Notes under the pieces: model-generated
Database searches by the model: none
Seen by the model: only the letters and a program-made list of their open reading frames with translations
Told to the model about the DNA's origin: nothing
Part shown: positions 25,635 through 34,035 of the stretch, in pieces
Numbering within the stretch: position 1 is the stretch's first letter
Layout of the letters: each line of letters opens with the position of its first letter
Program-made: the position numbers and the translations under genes
Assembly (NCBI GenBank): GCA_016791065.1
Contig: JAEUOD010000077.1
Location: 1-34,035, forward strand
Source of the DNA: Dechloromonas sp.
GTDB lineage: Bacteria; Pseudomonadota; Gammaproteobacteria; Burkholderiales; Rhodocyclaceae
DNA: 34,035 nucleotides
Reading direction: 5' to 3'

Positions 25635-26612
25635 GTGCTCGCCTACATCGTCCGCCGCTTTCTCTACGCCTTTCCGATTTTGATCGGGGTGAATCTGATC
25701 ACCTTCGCGCTCTTCTTCGTCGTCAATACGCCCGACGACATGGCGCGCATGCAACTCGGGGTAAAACGCGTGACGCCGGAAGCGATCGAGCGCTGGAAGG
25801 CCGAGCGCGGCTACGACAAGCCGCTGATGCTGAATAGCGATGCCAGCGGTACGAAGGTGCTGACCGATACCATTTTCTTCGAGAAATCGGCGCGCATGTT
25901 TGTCGGTGATTTTGGGCGAGCCGAAGACGGTCGCGATATCGCCCACGAAATCGGCAAGCGCATGGGGCCATCGCTGGCGATTGCACTGCCGACCTTCATC
26001 CTCGGGCTTTTCATCACGGTCAGCTTCGCGCTGACCCTGGCCTTTTTTCGCGCTACCGCCTTCGATTTCTGGGGCGTCGTATTGTGTGTCGCGGCGATGT
26101 CCATTTCCGGCCTGTTCTACATCATCGGCGGGCAATACCTGATCAGCAAGGTCTGGCGCCTGGTGCCCATCTCTGGCTTTGGCGACGGCCTGGAGGCCTG
26201 GCGTTTCCTGATCCTGCCGGTCCTGATCGGCGTCGTCTCCGGCATTGGGTCCTCGACGCGCTGGTACCGCACCATCTTCCTCGAAGAGGTTAACAAGGAT
26301 TACGTCCGTACCGCCCGCGCCAAGGGTTTGCCGGAGACGCTCGTTTTCTTCCGGCACATTCTGCGCAATGCACTGATCCCGATCCTGACCGGTGTCGTCG
26401 TGGTCATTCCGCTGCTCTTCATGGGGTCGCTGCTCACCGAGTCCTTCTTCGGCATTCCCGGTCTCGGCAGCTATACCATCGACGCCATCAACGCTCAGGA
26501 CTTCGCTGTCGTGCGTTCGATGGTCTTCATCGGCTCGGTGCTTTACATCGTCGGCCTGATCTTGACCGATATTTCCTACACCGTGGTCGATCCACGGATC
26601 CGCTTCGAATGA
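25635..26612 (+). CDS. Peptide-type ABC transporter permease (DppB/OppB family)
   Basis: A 325-residue inner-membrane permease with six spans. It begins with the standard LAYIVRRFLYAFPILIGVN helix and has the EAA loop DYVRTARAKGLPE, followed by the typical LIPILTGVVVVIPLLFMGSLLTESFFGIPGLG. An uncommon periplasmic stretch of about 85 residues separates spans 1 and 2, a feature also seen in YejB-like members. GTG 25635 is chosen because translation from it begins exactly at the conserved N-terminus. It overlaps the next permease by four bases. Substrates of this family are di- and oligopeptides, nickel or related compounds. Confidence 0.92.
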   Translation: MLAYIVRRFLYAFPILIGVNLITFALFFVVNTPDDMARMQLGVKRVTPEAIERWKAERGYDKPLMLNSDASGTKVLTDTIFFEKSARMFVGDFGRAEDGRDIAHEIGKRMGPSLAIALPTFILGLFITVSFALTLAFFRATAFDFWGVVLCVAAMSISGLFYIIGGQYLISKVWRLVPISGFGDGLEAWRFLILPVLIGVVSGIGSSTRWYRTIFLEEVNKDYVRTARAKGLPETLVFFRHILRNALIPILTGVVVVIPLLFMGSLLTESFFGIPGLGSYTIDAINAQDFAVVRSMVFIGSVLYIVGLILTDISYTVVDPRIRFE

Positions 26613-28015
26613 TGCCCTTCCAGATTGTCGTCCTCTGGTCGGACATGCTCGTCTGGTTGCTGGTCGCGGCCGGTGTGGGACTGGGCGTGCTGATCGCACG
26701 CAATCCACCGCTGCGTGCGGCCTGGCGGCGGGTCGGCGCCAACCGGGTAGGGATGGCAGCGGCGACGGTGCTGCTTACGTTCGTCTTGGTCGGCCTGCTT
26801 GATTCGCTGCACTACCATCTGCGCATGGAAGGCAAGCCGGGGCAGCCGGCGACCTACGCCATCGAGGTGTTGTCAGTGCTTGACGCGCTGGCCACTCCCT
26901 TACGTAGCCGCAACGAAAAAACCTATTCCGAACCCTTTGCCACCCGGCTCTATGCCAAGGAAAGCATCGACCTGCCCGGTGGCGGAACGACGCGCGATTA
27001 CCCACGTCTCAAGCACGGCGGCAAGCATCTCGGCGATGACGAGGGAGCGGTTGTCGAGGATGCCGGCTTCACGGCTTTCCGGGCTGCGGCTATCGCCTTC
27101 GTCGGCTGGCTTGGCCTGGTTGCGGCGGCTGGCGCGCTGGTTGGGCGGCAGCCGGGCGATGCCGCCTTGTCCGGCCTGCAGCGTATCTGGCGCGGCGAAA
27201 CGGATTTTGCCTGGAATGCCGTGCTGGCGACGCTGGCTGCCATCCTGCTCGTCGTCGTGCCACTCTTCTGGCTGGCCGGTTCCTATCATGTCTTCGGTAC
27301 CGACAAGGTCGGCCAGAGCGTGCTCTACCAGGTGCTCAAGAGCGTGCGCACCGGCCTCATCATCGGCCTGGTCACCACCCTGGTCATGCTGCCGATGGCG
27401 GTTCTGCTCGGCATCGTTGCCGGCTATTTCCGCGGCTGGGTCGACGACCTGATCCAGTACATCTACACCGTGCTCAACTCGATTCCCGGCGTATTGCTGA
27501 TCGCTGCCGCCGTGCTCATGATGCAGGTGGTCATCGACACCCATCCGCAGTGGTTCTCGACTGCCGCCGAGCGCGCCGACCTGCGCCTGCTGGCGCTGTG
27601 CTTCATCCTCGGCATCACGAGCTGGACCGGGTTGTGCCGCTTGCTGCGCGGCGAGACGCTCAAGCTGCGCGAACTCGAATACATCCAGGCGGCGCAGGCC
27701 TTCGGTGTTTCCAACGGACGCATCATCGTCCGCCACATCCTGCCCAACCTCATGCACATCGTCATCATTGCGCTGGTCATGGATTTTTCCGGCCTCGTGC
27801 TGGCCGAGGCCGTACTGTCCTATGTCGGCATCGGTGTCGATCCGACGATGACCAGCTTCGGCACGATGATCAACAACGCGCGCATGGAACTGGGTCGCGA
27901 GCCGGTCGTCTGGTGGTCGCTGGCGGCGGCCTTTTCGGCTATGTTCATCCTCGTGCTGGCGGCCAACCTGTTCGCCGATGCGGTACGCGATGCTTTCGAC
28001 CCGCGAGCTGCCTGA
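26609..28015 (+). CDS. Peptide-type ABC transporter permease with long N-terminal extension (DppC/OppC family)
   Basis: A 468-residue permease; the family norm is 290-340. The C-terminal ~270 residues are standard: FGTDKVGQSVLYQ, the EAA loop EYIQAAQAFGVSNGRIIVRHILPN, and a closing ADAVRDAFDPR. The N-terminal ~200 residues add up to four membrane segments (near 9-29, 46-66, 155-175 and 205-228) and a hydrophilic stretch of about 85 residues (LRMEGKPGQP to EDAGFTAF). YejE-like members carry a shorter insert in the same place. It overlaps genes on both sides (ATGA and TGATG), so it is part of one operon. Confidence 0.9.
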   Translation: MMPFQIVVLWSDMLVWLLVAAGVGLGVLIARNPPLRAAWRRVGANRVGMAAATVLLTFVLVGLLDSLHYHLRMEGKPGQPATYAIEVLSVLDALATPLRSRNEKTYSEPFATRLYAKESIDLPGGGTTRDYPRLKHGGKHLGDDEGAVVEDAGFTAFRAAAIAFVGWLGLVAAAGALVGRQPGDAALSGLQRIWRGETDFAWNAVLATLAAILLVVVPLFWLAGSYHVFGTDKVGQSVLYQVLKSVRTGLIIGLVTTLVMLPMAVLLGIVAGYFRGWVDDLIQYIYTVLNSIPGVLLIAAAVLMMQVVIDTHPQWFSTAAERADLRLLALCFILGITSWTGLCRLLRGETLKLRELEYIQAAQAFGVSNGRIIVRHILPNLMHIVIIALVMDFSGLVLAEAVLSYVGIGVDPTMTSFGTMINNARMELGREPVVWWSLAAAFSAMFILVLAANLFADAVRDAFDPRAA

Positions 28016-29991
28016 TGCTGAAAATTGAAAACCTCCGCCTCGGCTTCGCCGCCGGCAAGCAGACCCTGGCTGCCGTCGATGGCATCAGCTTTGATATTGC
28101 CAAGGGCGAGACCTTCGCCTTGCTCGGCGAATCCGGCTGCGGCAAATCGGCCACGGCCCAGGGCATCATGCGCCTGCTGCCGGCCGCCGGGCGCATTCTG
28201 GGTGGCTCCGTTCGCCTTGCCGACGAAGATCTGCTGCACCTCCCCGAGGCCGCCATGCGCGCCCGGCGCGGCGGCCGGATGGCGATGATTTTCCAGGAAC
28301 CGGCGACCAGCCTGAATCCGGTGCTGACCGTCGGCCGCCAGATTGGCGAGGTGCTGGAGCGGCATCTCGGCCTGATCGGAGTACCGGCCCGCGAACGCAT
28401 GCTCGAATTGCTCCGTCTGGTCGGCATCGCCGATCCCGAACGGCGCCTCGACGAATATCCTTTCCAGTTGTCGGGCGGCATGAAGCAGCGCGTGATGATT
28501 GCCATCGCCCTGGCCGGCGACCCCGAGCTACTGATCGCCGACGAGCCGACGACGGCGCTCGACGTGACGGTCCAGGCGCAGATTCTTGATCTGCTGGCCC
28601 GCCTGCAGGCCGAGCGCGGCATGGGTATGTTGCTGATCACCCACGATCTCGGCGTCGTTGCCCGCATGGCACACCGCATTGGCGTCATGTATGCCGGCGA
28701 ACTCGTCGAGTTAGCCAGCCGTGAGGCGTTCTTCAGCCGGCCGCGACATCCCTATACCCAGGCGCTGTTCGCGGCGTTGCCGGAGGTTTCCCGGCGTGGC
28801 CTCAAGCTGACGACGATTCCGGGCCAGGTGCCGTCGCTCTCCGTGATGCCCAACGGCTGCCGTTTTGCCGAGCGCTGCAGCCATGTCATGCCGCAATGCC
28901 CGACGGTTTCGCCACCCTGGCGCGAGCTGGCCGCTGCGCATTCGGTGCGTTGTCATTGGGATGGCGAGGCTCTTGCAGAAGGAATGGCGCGCCACTCGGT
29001 GACCGAGCTGGATATTGAGCCGGCTCGCCCCTTCCTCGAAGTTGCGGGATTGAAGGTGCATTTTCCCATTCGTCGCGGTCTGTTGCAGCGAACGGTCGGT
29101 CATGTTCGTGCCGTCGATGGCGTCTCGCTGAGCATTTCAGCCGGCAGGACGCTGGCTCTGGTCGGTGAATCCGGTTGCGGCAAGACGACCGTGGGAAAGG
29201 GCTTGCTGCAGTTGCTCAAACCAACGGCGGGTAGCGTCAAGGTAGGCCAACGTGAGTTGGTGGGGATGCGAGCGAAGCGTTTGAGGGCGGCACGTCGCCA
29301 CATGCAGATGGTTTTCCAGGATCCTTTCGCGTCACTCAATCCGCGCATGCGGGTTGGCGAAATCATTGCGGAGGGGATGAGCGCGCTGGCGCCGGATACC
29401 AGTTCGCAGGCGCGAAACGAGGCGGTGCTGACGCTGTTGCGTCAGGTCGGCTTGCCCGACGAGGCGCTTGGACGTTATCCGCACGAATTTTCCGGTGGGC
29501 AGCGCCAGCGCATCGCCATCGCACGAGCGCTGGCCGTACAGCCGGAACTGCTTATCTGCGACGAGCCGACCTCAGCACTCGATGTCTCGGTCCAGGCCCA
29601 GATTCTCAATCTGCTGAAAAAATTGCAGGAAGAGCTCGGGGTCGCCTACCTGTTCATCACCCACAATTTTGCCGTGGTCGAGTACCTGGCGCACGACGTG
29701 GCGGTGATGTATCTCGGACGCATCGTCGAGCAGGGCAGGGCGGAGGAGGTTCTGCGCTCGCCGCAGCACCCCTATACGCAGGCCCTGCTGTCGGCTGTGC
29801 CGGTGCCCCGACTCGACGGGGCGACTGCTGTGATCCGCTTGGCGGGCGAAACGCCGTCGCCGGCCAATCCGCCGTCAGGCTGCCATTTTCATCCGCGCTG
29901 CCCGCAGGCAATGGATGTCTGCCGCCAGCGCTATCCCGAAACGAGCGACGTTTCCGCCACTCATTTCGTTCATTGTCACTTGCGGGCGTAA
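28015..29991 (+). CDS. Double-NBD ABC ATPase for peptide uptake (DppD-DppF / YejF type)
   Basis: A 658-residue protein with two full ATPase modules. Module 1 (about 1-330) has Walker [11 protein letters not shown], signature LSGGMKQRV and Walker [13 protein letters not shown]. Module 2 (about 335-658) has [28 protein letters not shown] and [12 protein letters not shown]. Each ends in the oligopeptide-transporter C-terminal domain with paired cysteines (GCRFAERC and [15 protein letters not shown]), which in relatives can bind an Fe-S cluster. Fused versions such as YejF and GsiA energise peptide or glutathione uptake. The start overlaps the previous stop by one base. Its last 16 bp overlap the 3' end of convergent mltD. 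No substrate-binding protein gene is in the operon. Confidence 0.95.
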   Translation: MLKIENLRLGFAAGKQTLAAVDGISFDIAKGETFALLGESGCGKSATAQGIMRLLPAAGRILGGSVRLADEDLLHLPEAAMRARRGGRMAMIFQEPATSLNPVLTVGRQIGEVLERHLGLIGVPARERMLELLRLVGIADPERRLDEYPFQLSGGMKQRVMIAIALAGDPELLIADEPTTALDVTVQAQILDLLARLQAERGMGMLLITHDLGVVARMAHRIGVMYAGELVELASREAFFSRPRHPYTQALFAALPEVSRRGLKLTTIPGQVPSLSVMPNGCRFAERCSHVMPQCPTVSPPWRELAAAHSVRCHWDGEALAEGMARHSVTELDIEPARPFLEVAGLKVHFPIRRGLLQRTVGHVRAVDGVSLSISAGRTLALVGESGCGKTTVGKGLLQLLKPTAGSVKVGQRELVGMRAKRLRAARRHMQMVFQDPFASLNPRMRVGEIIAEGMSALAPDTSSQARNEAVLTLLRQVGLPDEALGRYPHEFSGGQRQRIAIARALAVQPELLICDEPTSALDVSVQAQILNLLKKLQEELGVAYLFITHNFAVVEYLAHDVAVMYLGRIVEQGRAEEVLRSPQHPYTQALLSAVPVPRLDGATAVIRLAGETPSPANPPSGCHFHPRCPQAMDVCRQRYPETSDVSATHFVHCHLRA

Positions 29992-31520
29992 AGCTTCGGC
30001 GCAGTGTTGCCCGGCTTGGCCTGCTTCGGGGCCGGTGCGGACTTGGCTGACGATGCAGTCTTGGTAGCACCAGCGGCTTTCGCCGATGCCGGTTTGCGAT
30101 CGCTGTTGCTGGCTACCTTGCTATTCGTTTTGCCCGATTTCGCAAGATTCTCCTTGGGCGTAGGGGATTTTTCGTTGCCCTTGGCCATCTTTCCGGCGGG
30201 TGCGGTGCAGCGTTGAGCTGCGCGCTTGGCGCTCTTGCCGCAAGTGCGGGCAGTCGGTTCCGGTTCGATGATGTGTGTCGGTGCGGAAGCGTTCAGCAGG
30301 TGTCCGAGATTCTCGGTGTTGCCGCCGCCCGGTACGAGCAGCGTTGACCCGGCGCCGAGCCGGGCTTTTTCCGAGAGGCCGTTGACGCGGGCCAGTTCGC
30401 TGGTGGAAATGCCGAAGTGGGCGGCGATGCTTTCTAGGCGCTCGCTGGCGGTAACGGTGTAACCCTGCCAGCTGGAGAGCGGGGCGCGATGCTCTTCCAG
30501 ATTCTGTTGGAAGGTGGCGAGCTTGTCGGCGGGAATGACCACCGTGGAGTCGGGCTTGATGATCGGCCGGTTATGCGCCGGATTGAGGCGCTGGAACTCT
30601 TCCAACGACATGTTGGCTAGCCGCGCTGCCGTCTTGACATCCATCGGCCGGGCCGTTTCGAGGCGGGCGAAGTAGGGGCTGTTGGAAACCTGCGGCAGGT
30701 CGAGTTGTGCGACCAGTGCCGGGTTGCCGAAGATGTTCTTGAGCGCCTGCAGCTTGGGAACGTAGTGCCGGGTTTCGTTCGGCATGGTCAGGCTGGCATA
30801 GTCGGTGGGCAGGCCACGCGCAGTGTTCTTGTCGACCGCGCGTTTGACGGCGCCCTCGCCCCAGTTATACGAGGCCAGCGCCAGGTGCCAGTCGCCATGC
30901 ATGTCGTAGATGGTCTGCAGGTAGTCGAGGGCGGCGCCGGTCGAGGCGACGATGTCGCGGCGCTGGTCCTGCCACCAGTTCTGTTCGAGATTGAAACGTT
31001 TGCCGGTAGCAGGAATGAACTGCCAGAGACCGGAAGCGTGGGCCCGTGAATAGGCCATCGGGTTGTACGAGCTTTCGACCATCGGCAGCAAGGCCAGTTC
31101 GGTCGGCATGCCACGGCTTTCGAGTTCCTCGACGATATGGTGGAGGAAGGGGCGGCTGCGTTCGACCATGCGGCGCAGGGCGTCCGGGCGGTTCTGGTAC
31201 CAGAGCTGGTAGTGCAGGACCAGGTCGTCGTTCAGATTGGTCATCGCGAAACCGTTACGGATGCGCTCCCAGAGATTGTCCGGTGCAGCAGTCAAATCAA
31301 TGGTGCGCGGCGGTTGCGGTACGACGGGAATTTCGTGGATGGTCAGTGCGCTTTCGACCGGGTTGGCGGCGGGCTCGACCAAGGATGGCATGAGCAGGGA
31401 CAGCAGCAGTGAAGGCTTTTCCTCATCGGCCTGGGCAACGGGGGCGAGGAGCAGGGTAGAGGCACCAAGGGCGGCGAGCGAAACGCGGCGAAACAGCGAC
31501 AGAACGTTGCGATGTGGCAT
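29976..31520 (-). CDS. mltD: Membrane-bound lytic murein transglycosylase D
   Basis: A 514-residue peptidoglycan lytic transglycosylase, exported by an N-terminal signal (LAALGASTLLLAPVAQA). The SLT domain lies at about 115-250, with catalytic E149 (LPMVESSYNP), SGLWQFIPATGKRF and LASYNWGEGAV. Two LysM-like peptidoglycan-binding repeats follow (about 305-345 and 365-408: YTVTASERLESIAAHFGIS). The last 90 residues are a Lys/Ala/Pro-rich basic tail, probably disordered. There is no lipobox cysteine, unlike E. coli MltD. The 3' end overlaps the ABC ATPase gene by 16 bp, and no terminator separates the convergent genes. The 156 bp upstream hold no gene. Confidence 0.94.
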   Translation of the reverse strand: MPHRNVLSLFRRVSLAALGASTLLLAPVAQADEEKPSLLLSLLMPSLVEPAANPVESALTIHEIPVVPQPPRTIDLTAAPDNLWERIRNGFAMTNLNDDLVLHYQLWYQNRPDALRRMVERSRPFLHHIVEELESRGMPTELALLPMVESSYNPMAYSRAHASGLWQFIPATGKRFNLEQNWWQDQRRDIVASTGAALDYLQTIYDMHGDWHLALASYNWGEGAVKRAVDKNTARGLPTDYASLTMPNETRHYVPKLQALKNIFGNPALVAQLDLPQVSNSPYFARLETARPMDVKTAARLANMSLEEFQRLNPAHNRPIIKPDSTVVIPADKLATFQQNLEEHRAPLSSWQGYTVTASERLESIAAHFGISTSELARVNGLSEKARLGAGSTLLVPGGGNTENLGHLLNASAPTHIIEPEPTARTCGKSAKRAAQRCTAPAGKMAKGNEKSPTPKENLAKSGKTNSKVASNSDRKPASAKAAGATKTASSAKSAPAPKQAKPGNTAPKLYARK

Positions 31521-31676
31521 TGATAAGACTCCTGGCGCGAACGGGGTCGACTAAAAAAACGATTATACCTGAAGGCAATAGGGGCTTGCCGACGGATCTT
31601 GTGACAAAGGTATCCGTGCTGCAGTGTCGTGCCCCTGAGGGAGGTCGGGCTGGATTTCGGCGCCGATGGAGGTGTA

Positions 31677-32600
31677 CTAGTTGATGAAAGGCAGCTCGAG
31701 GGTGCGGGTATCGGTGGCTGTGCCACTGGTTTCCCGGCAGAGGGCGAGAAACGTGCGCGCAGCGGGGCTCAGTCGCCGCTGGCGGTGATGCGCGAAGTAA
31801 AAGCGGCGGCCGAGATCGAACTGGGGCGTCGCGACCTCGATCAGGCTGCCTCGACGGAAGGCTTCACGCAGAGCCAGGCGGGAAAGGCAGCCGATACCCA
31901 ATCCCGATTCGACGGCGCGCTTGATCGCCTCGGTATGTTCCAGTTCCAGGCGTACCTGCATCCCGTGAAGTTCTCGGCCGATAATCTTGTCGAGCAGCGC
32001 CCGCGTGCCCGAGCCGGGTTCGCGGACGATCCAACTCTGTCTGGAAAGTTGGGCGGTGTCGGCGATACGTGCCTCTGCCAGTGGATGTTTCGGGGCGCAG
32101 AAAACAACCAGGGCATCGTCCAGCCACGGTTCGACCAGCAATTCGGGATCGTTGGCCTCGCCTTCGATCAGGCCGAGATCGATCTCGCAGCGCTTGAGTT
32201 GTTCGACGATGTGCTGCGTGTTGGCAACATGAAGGCTGGCTTTGGAGTTGGGATGGCGATGCAGGTATTCGGCGACGATGAGTGTGGCCAGGTAGTTGCC
32301 GATGGTCAGCGTGGCGCCGACCGCTAGCGGTCCAAGTCGACCGCCAGCGAGGTAACCTTCGATTTCACCGGCACGAGCGAGTAGTTCGTCAGCCTGGGAA
32401 AGCAGGCCGCGACCCGTGCTGTTCAGGCGTAGCGACTTGCCGATACGGTCGAACAAGGGGCAGTCGAATTGCCGTTCCAACTCGACCAAGGCGCTGCTGG
32501 CAGCCGATTGAGACATGGCGAGTTGTGCGGCTGCCTGCGAAACGTTTTCGCAGCGGGCGACGGTCATAAAGACCTCGATTTGCCGTAAAGTAAATTTCAT
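31677..32600 (-). CDS. finR: LysR-family regulator, FinR/YeiE-like
   Basis: A 307-residue LysR regulator with an N-terminal winged helix (LRQIEVFMTVARCENVSQAAAQLAMSQSAASSAL, residues 5-40) and an effector domain (about 90-295). LFDRIGKSLRLN, TIGNYLATLIVAEY, PWLDDALVVF, VREPGSGTR and EAIKRAVESGLGIGCLSR closely follow E. coli YeiE as I recall it. Divergent placement next to fpr matches Pseudomonas finR-fprA, where FinR activates fprA under redox stress. The symbol therefore rests on context and resemblance. An inverted repeat of LysR-operator size lies 16 bp upstream of its start. Confidence 0.85.
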   Translation of the reverse strand: MKFTLRQIEVFMTVARCENVSQAAAQLAMSQSAASSALVELERQFDCPLFDRIGKSLRLNSTGRGLLSQADELLARAGEIEGYLAGGRLGPLAVGATLTIGNYLATLIVAEYLHRHPNSKASLHVANTQHIVEQLKRCEIDLGLIEGEANDPELLVEPWLDDALVVFCAPKHPLAEARIADTAQLSRQSWIVREPGSGTRALLDKIIGRELHGMQVRLELEHTEAIKRAVESGLGIGCLSRLALREAFRRGSLIEVATPQFDLGRRFYFAHHRQRRLSPAARTFLALCRETSGTATDTRTLELPFIN

Positions 32601-32615
32601 ATCGATATTTCAGAT

Positions 32616-32638
32616 AACGGATAGATAAATTATCCGTT
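32616..32638. promoter_or_regulatory. Inverted repeat AACGGATA-N7-TATCCGTT, probable LysR operator
   Basis: Perfect 8-bp arms with a 7-bp AT-rich spacer, placed between the divergent LysR and fpr genes next to the LysR start. Size and position suit an autoregulated LysR binding site. Confidence 0.6.
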
Positions 32639-32639
32639 T

Positions 32640-32670
32640 TTGCATCTATGCGGTGAAACTTAAGATGCAA
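32640..32670. promoter_or_regulatory. Second inverted repeat TTGCATCT-N15-AGATGCAA
   Basis: Perfect 8-bp arms, immediately beside the first repeat and closer to fpr. It could be an activation site or part of the fpr promoter or leader. Confidence 0.45.
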
Positions 32671-32700
32671 CTCATATTCAAATAGCTGAGGAGTATGACG

Positions 32701-33477
32701 ATGAGCGCGCTGGCAACCGAGAAGATTTTGTCGGTCCATCACTGGAACGACACCCTGTTTTCATTTCGCACGACCCGTGATCCGGGCTTGCGTTTCATTA
32801 ACGGGCAATTCGTGATGATCGGACTGGAAGTCAATGGCCGACCGCTGACGCGTGCCTACAGCATCGCCAGCGCAAATCATGAGGAGCACCTCGAGTTCTT
32901 CAGCATCAAGGTGCAGAACGGCCCGCTGACTTCGCGCCTGCAGCACCTGCAACCGGGAGATCCAATCATTGTCAGCCGCAAGCCGACCGGAACGCTGGTC
33001 CTGCGCGACCTCAAGCCCGGCAAACGCCTCTTCATGTTCGCCACCGGCACCGGCCTGGCGCCATTCATGAGCCTGATCCACGATCCTGAAACCTACGACA
33101 ATTTCGAGCAGATCGTGCTCATTCACGGTGTGCGCTGGACCAACGAGCTGGCCTACCACGACTATATTGCGCACGAACTGAACAGCCATGAATACTTCGG
33201 CGAACTGGCGCGCGAGAAACTGACTTACTACCCAACCGTGACGCGGGAGCCCTATCGCAACAATGGCCGTCTTACCGATCTGATCAAATCCGGCAAGTTG
33301 TTTGCCGATATCGGCCAGTCACCGCTCGATCCGGCAAACGACCGGGCGATGATCTGCGGTAGCCCGGCCATGCTGGCTGAAACCTCGGCCATGCTGGATG
33401 AGGCTGGTTTTGAAATTTCGCCCCATATCGGCGTTGCCGGTGATTACGTGATCGAACGGGCTTTCGTCGAGAAATAA
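32701..33477 (+). CDS. fpr: Ferredoxin--NADP+ reductase
   Basis: A 258-residue FAD enzyme that passes electrons between NADPH and ferredoxin or flavodoxin in the cytoplasm, used for Fe-S repair and redox balance. The FAD-binding motif is RAYSIAS (from R51), the NADPH-binding motif is ATGTGLAPFMS (from about 114), and C-terminal YVIERAFVEK is the usual bacterial Fpr ending. ATG 32701 is chosen because GAGGAG lies seven bases upstream and it gives the family's usual length; ATG 32695 is too close to that site. It is divergent from the LysR gene and followed by a strong terminator. Confidence 0.95.
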   Translation: MSALATEKILSVHHWNDTLFSFRTTRDPGLRFINGQFVMIGLEVNGRPLTRAYSIASANHEEHLEFFSIKVQNGPLTSRLQHLQPGDPIIVSRKPTGTLVLRDLKPGKRLFMFATGTGLAPFMSLIHDPETYDNFEQIVLIHGVRWTNELAYHDYIAHELNSHEYFGELAREKLTYYPTVTREPYRNNGRLTDLIKSGKLFADIGQSPLDPANDRAMICGSPAMLAETSAMLDEAGFEISPHIGVAGDYVIERAFVEK

Positions 33478-33499
33478 ATAAGGCAGGCGGAAAAGCAAA

Positions 33500-33531
33500 A
33501 GCCCCGCTGAGGAAACTCAGCGGGGCTTTTT
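33500..33531. terminator. Terminator shared by fpr and the tRNA cluster
   Basis: A 12-bp stem (AGCCCCGCTGAG/CTCAGCGGGGCT) with a GAAA loop. It has a T run on the right for fpr, and an A-rich left side (AAAAGCAAAA) that gives a T-rich tail to leftward tRNA transcripts. Confidence 0.88.
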
Positions 33532-33535
33532 ATGT

Positions 33536-33612
33536 TGGCGGAGTGGACGGGACTCGAACCCGCGACCCCCGGCGTGACAGGCCGGTATTCTAACCAACTG
33601 AACTACCACTCC
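33536..33612 (-). tRNA. tRNA-Asp(GTC), copy 1
   Basis: A 77-nt tRNA with a GGAGTGG/CCACTCC acceptor stem, the anticodon loop CTGTCAC giving GTC, a GCGGG-TTCGAGT-CCCGT T arm and an encoded CCA. It is the last tRNA before the terminator. Confidence 0.96.
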
Positions 33613-33639
33613 AGTTTTACTGCTGTACTGCCAAAATCT

Positions 33640-33715
33640 TGGCGTCCCCACGGGGATTCGAACCCCGGTTACCGCCGTGAAAGGGCGGTGTCCTAGGCCT
33701 CTAGACGATGGGGAC
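33640..33715 (-). tRNA. tRNA-Glu(TTC), copy 1
   Basis: A 76-nt tRNA with a GTCCCCA/TGGGGAC acceptor stem, the loop CTTTCAC giving anticodon TTC, and an encoded CCA. It is 27 bp upstream of tRNA-Asp in the transcript. Confidence 0.96.
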
Positions 33716-33748
33716 CCGGACAAACATTATACTACGTCGTTCGGCTTC

Positions 33749-33824
<76 letters not shown>

Positions 33825-33896
33825 ATTTGAGAGATAGCCGAACATTTGGATCTTGCGATCCAGATTGCGAATACATCTTCACAACCTTCCAGCAAT

Positions 33897-33973
33897 TGGC
33901 GGAGTGGACGGGACTCGAACCCGCGACCCCCGGCGTGACAGGCCGGTATTCTAACCAACTGAACTACCACTCC
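33897..33973 (-). tRNA. tRNA-Asp(GTC), copy 2
   Basis: The same 77-nt sequence as the first tRNA-Asp as far as I can compare, including CCA. Confidence 0.96.
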
Positions 33974-33989
33974 AGTACTGCAAAAACCT

Positions 33990-34035
33990 TGGCGTCCCCA
34001 CGGGGATTCGAACCCCGGTTACCGCCGTGAAAGGG
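33990..34035 (-). tRNA. tRNA-Glu(TTC), copy 2, cut by window end
   Basis: The 3' 46 nt, from the anticodon loop to CCA, match the first tRNA-Glu. The 5' part lies beyond the window. The anticodon TTC is still visible at 34029-34031. Confidence 0.9.

Noticed and set aside
25602..26708. Long open frame antisense to the first permease gene
   Set aside because: Composition-driven shadow; it lacks a ribosome site and has an implausible Asp/Gln/Arg-rich product.
27550..28014. Upstream extension of the double-NBD ATPase
   Set aside because: It overlaps the permease gene in another frame; the ATPase starts at [11 protein letters not shown] with a TGATG junction.

Overview
The window looks like the chromosome of a GC-rich betaproteobacterium, probably Rhodocyclales (Dechloromonas/Azonexus-like). 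I infer this from gene content, codon use and divergent LysR/ferredoxin-NADP reductase genes; no 16S gene is visible. Core genes flank an 11.3-kb integrated element.

Region by region: (1) 1-4538 holds the 3' part of rarA, a DUF4126 membrane protein, serS with its terminator, and mltF on the other strand. (2) 4551-4638 is tRNA-Ser(CGA), whose 3' end is the attachment site of the element. (3) 4625-15981 is the element, bounded by a perfect 23-bp direct repeat. Read leftward from the right end it carries a P4-type integrase, a small gene, an AlpA-like regulator, two tiny genes, a replication initiator with an iteron array inside its coding sequence, a DnaB-type helicase, a Nu1/DUF1441-type small terminase subunit, a series of small overlapping genes, a lambda-type portal protein and one last small gene. 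A more AT-rich gene for a zinc-ribbon/membrane-anchor protein is inserted antisense in the middle. No large terminase, capsid, tail or lysis gene is present. The layout (int, alpA, replication, terS, about 11 kb, tRNA site) fits a phage satellite of the PICI kind, but with a portal gene and many unrecognised proteins. It is the most interesting part of the window.

(4) 16196-18078 encodes a small exported protein with an internal duplication and a BamA/TamA-like outer-membrane protein. (5) 18270-21417 is an apparent operon of an AspT/YidE-family antiporter, a fermentative D-lactate dehydrogenase and a GNAT acetyltransferase. (6) 21431-23923 holds a multi-span membrane protein and a lipoprotein, both unrecognised. 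(7) 24110-29991 is a tightly packed unit: a C-terminally anchored protein with a possible permuted NlpC/P60-like His/Cys arrangement, two peptide-type ABC permeases and a double-NBD ATPase, with no substrate-binding protein. It converges on and overlaps mltD. (8) 31677-33477 is a FinR/YeiE-like LysR gene divergent from fpr, with two inverted repeats between them. (9) 33536-34035 is a leftward tRNA cluster (Glu, Asp, Ala, Glu, Asp in transcription order, the first cut by the window edge), ending at a terminator shared with fpr.

Within the element, the AlpA-like regulator, initiator and helicase probably control and carry out excision and replication, while TerS and the portal protein may steer packaging into a helper phage particle. 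That function is inferred from gene content and has not been shown.
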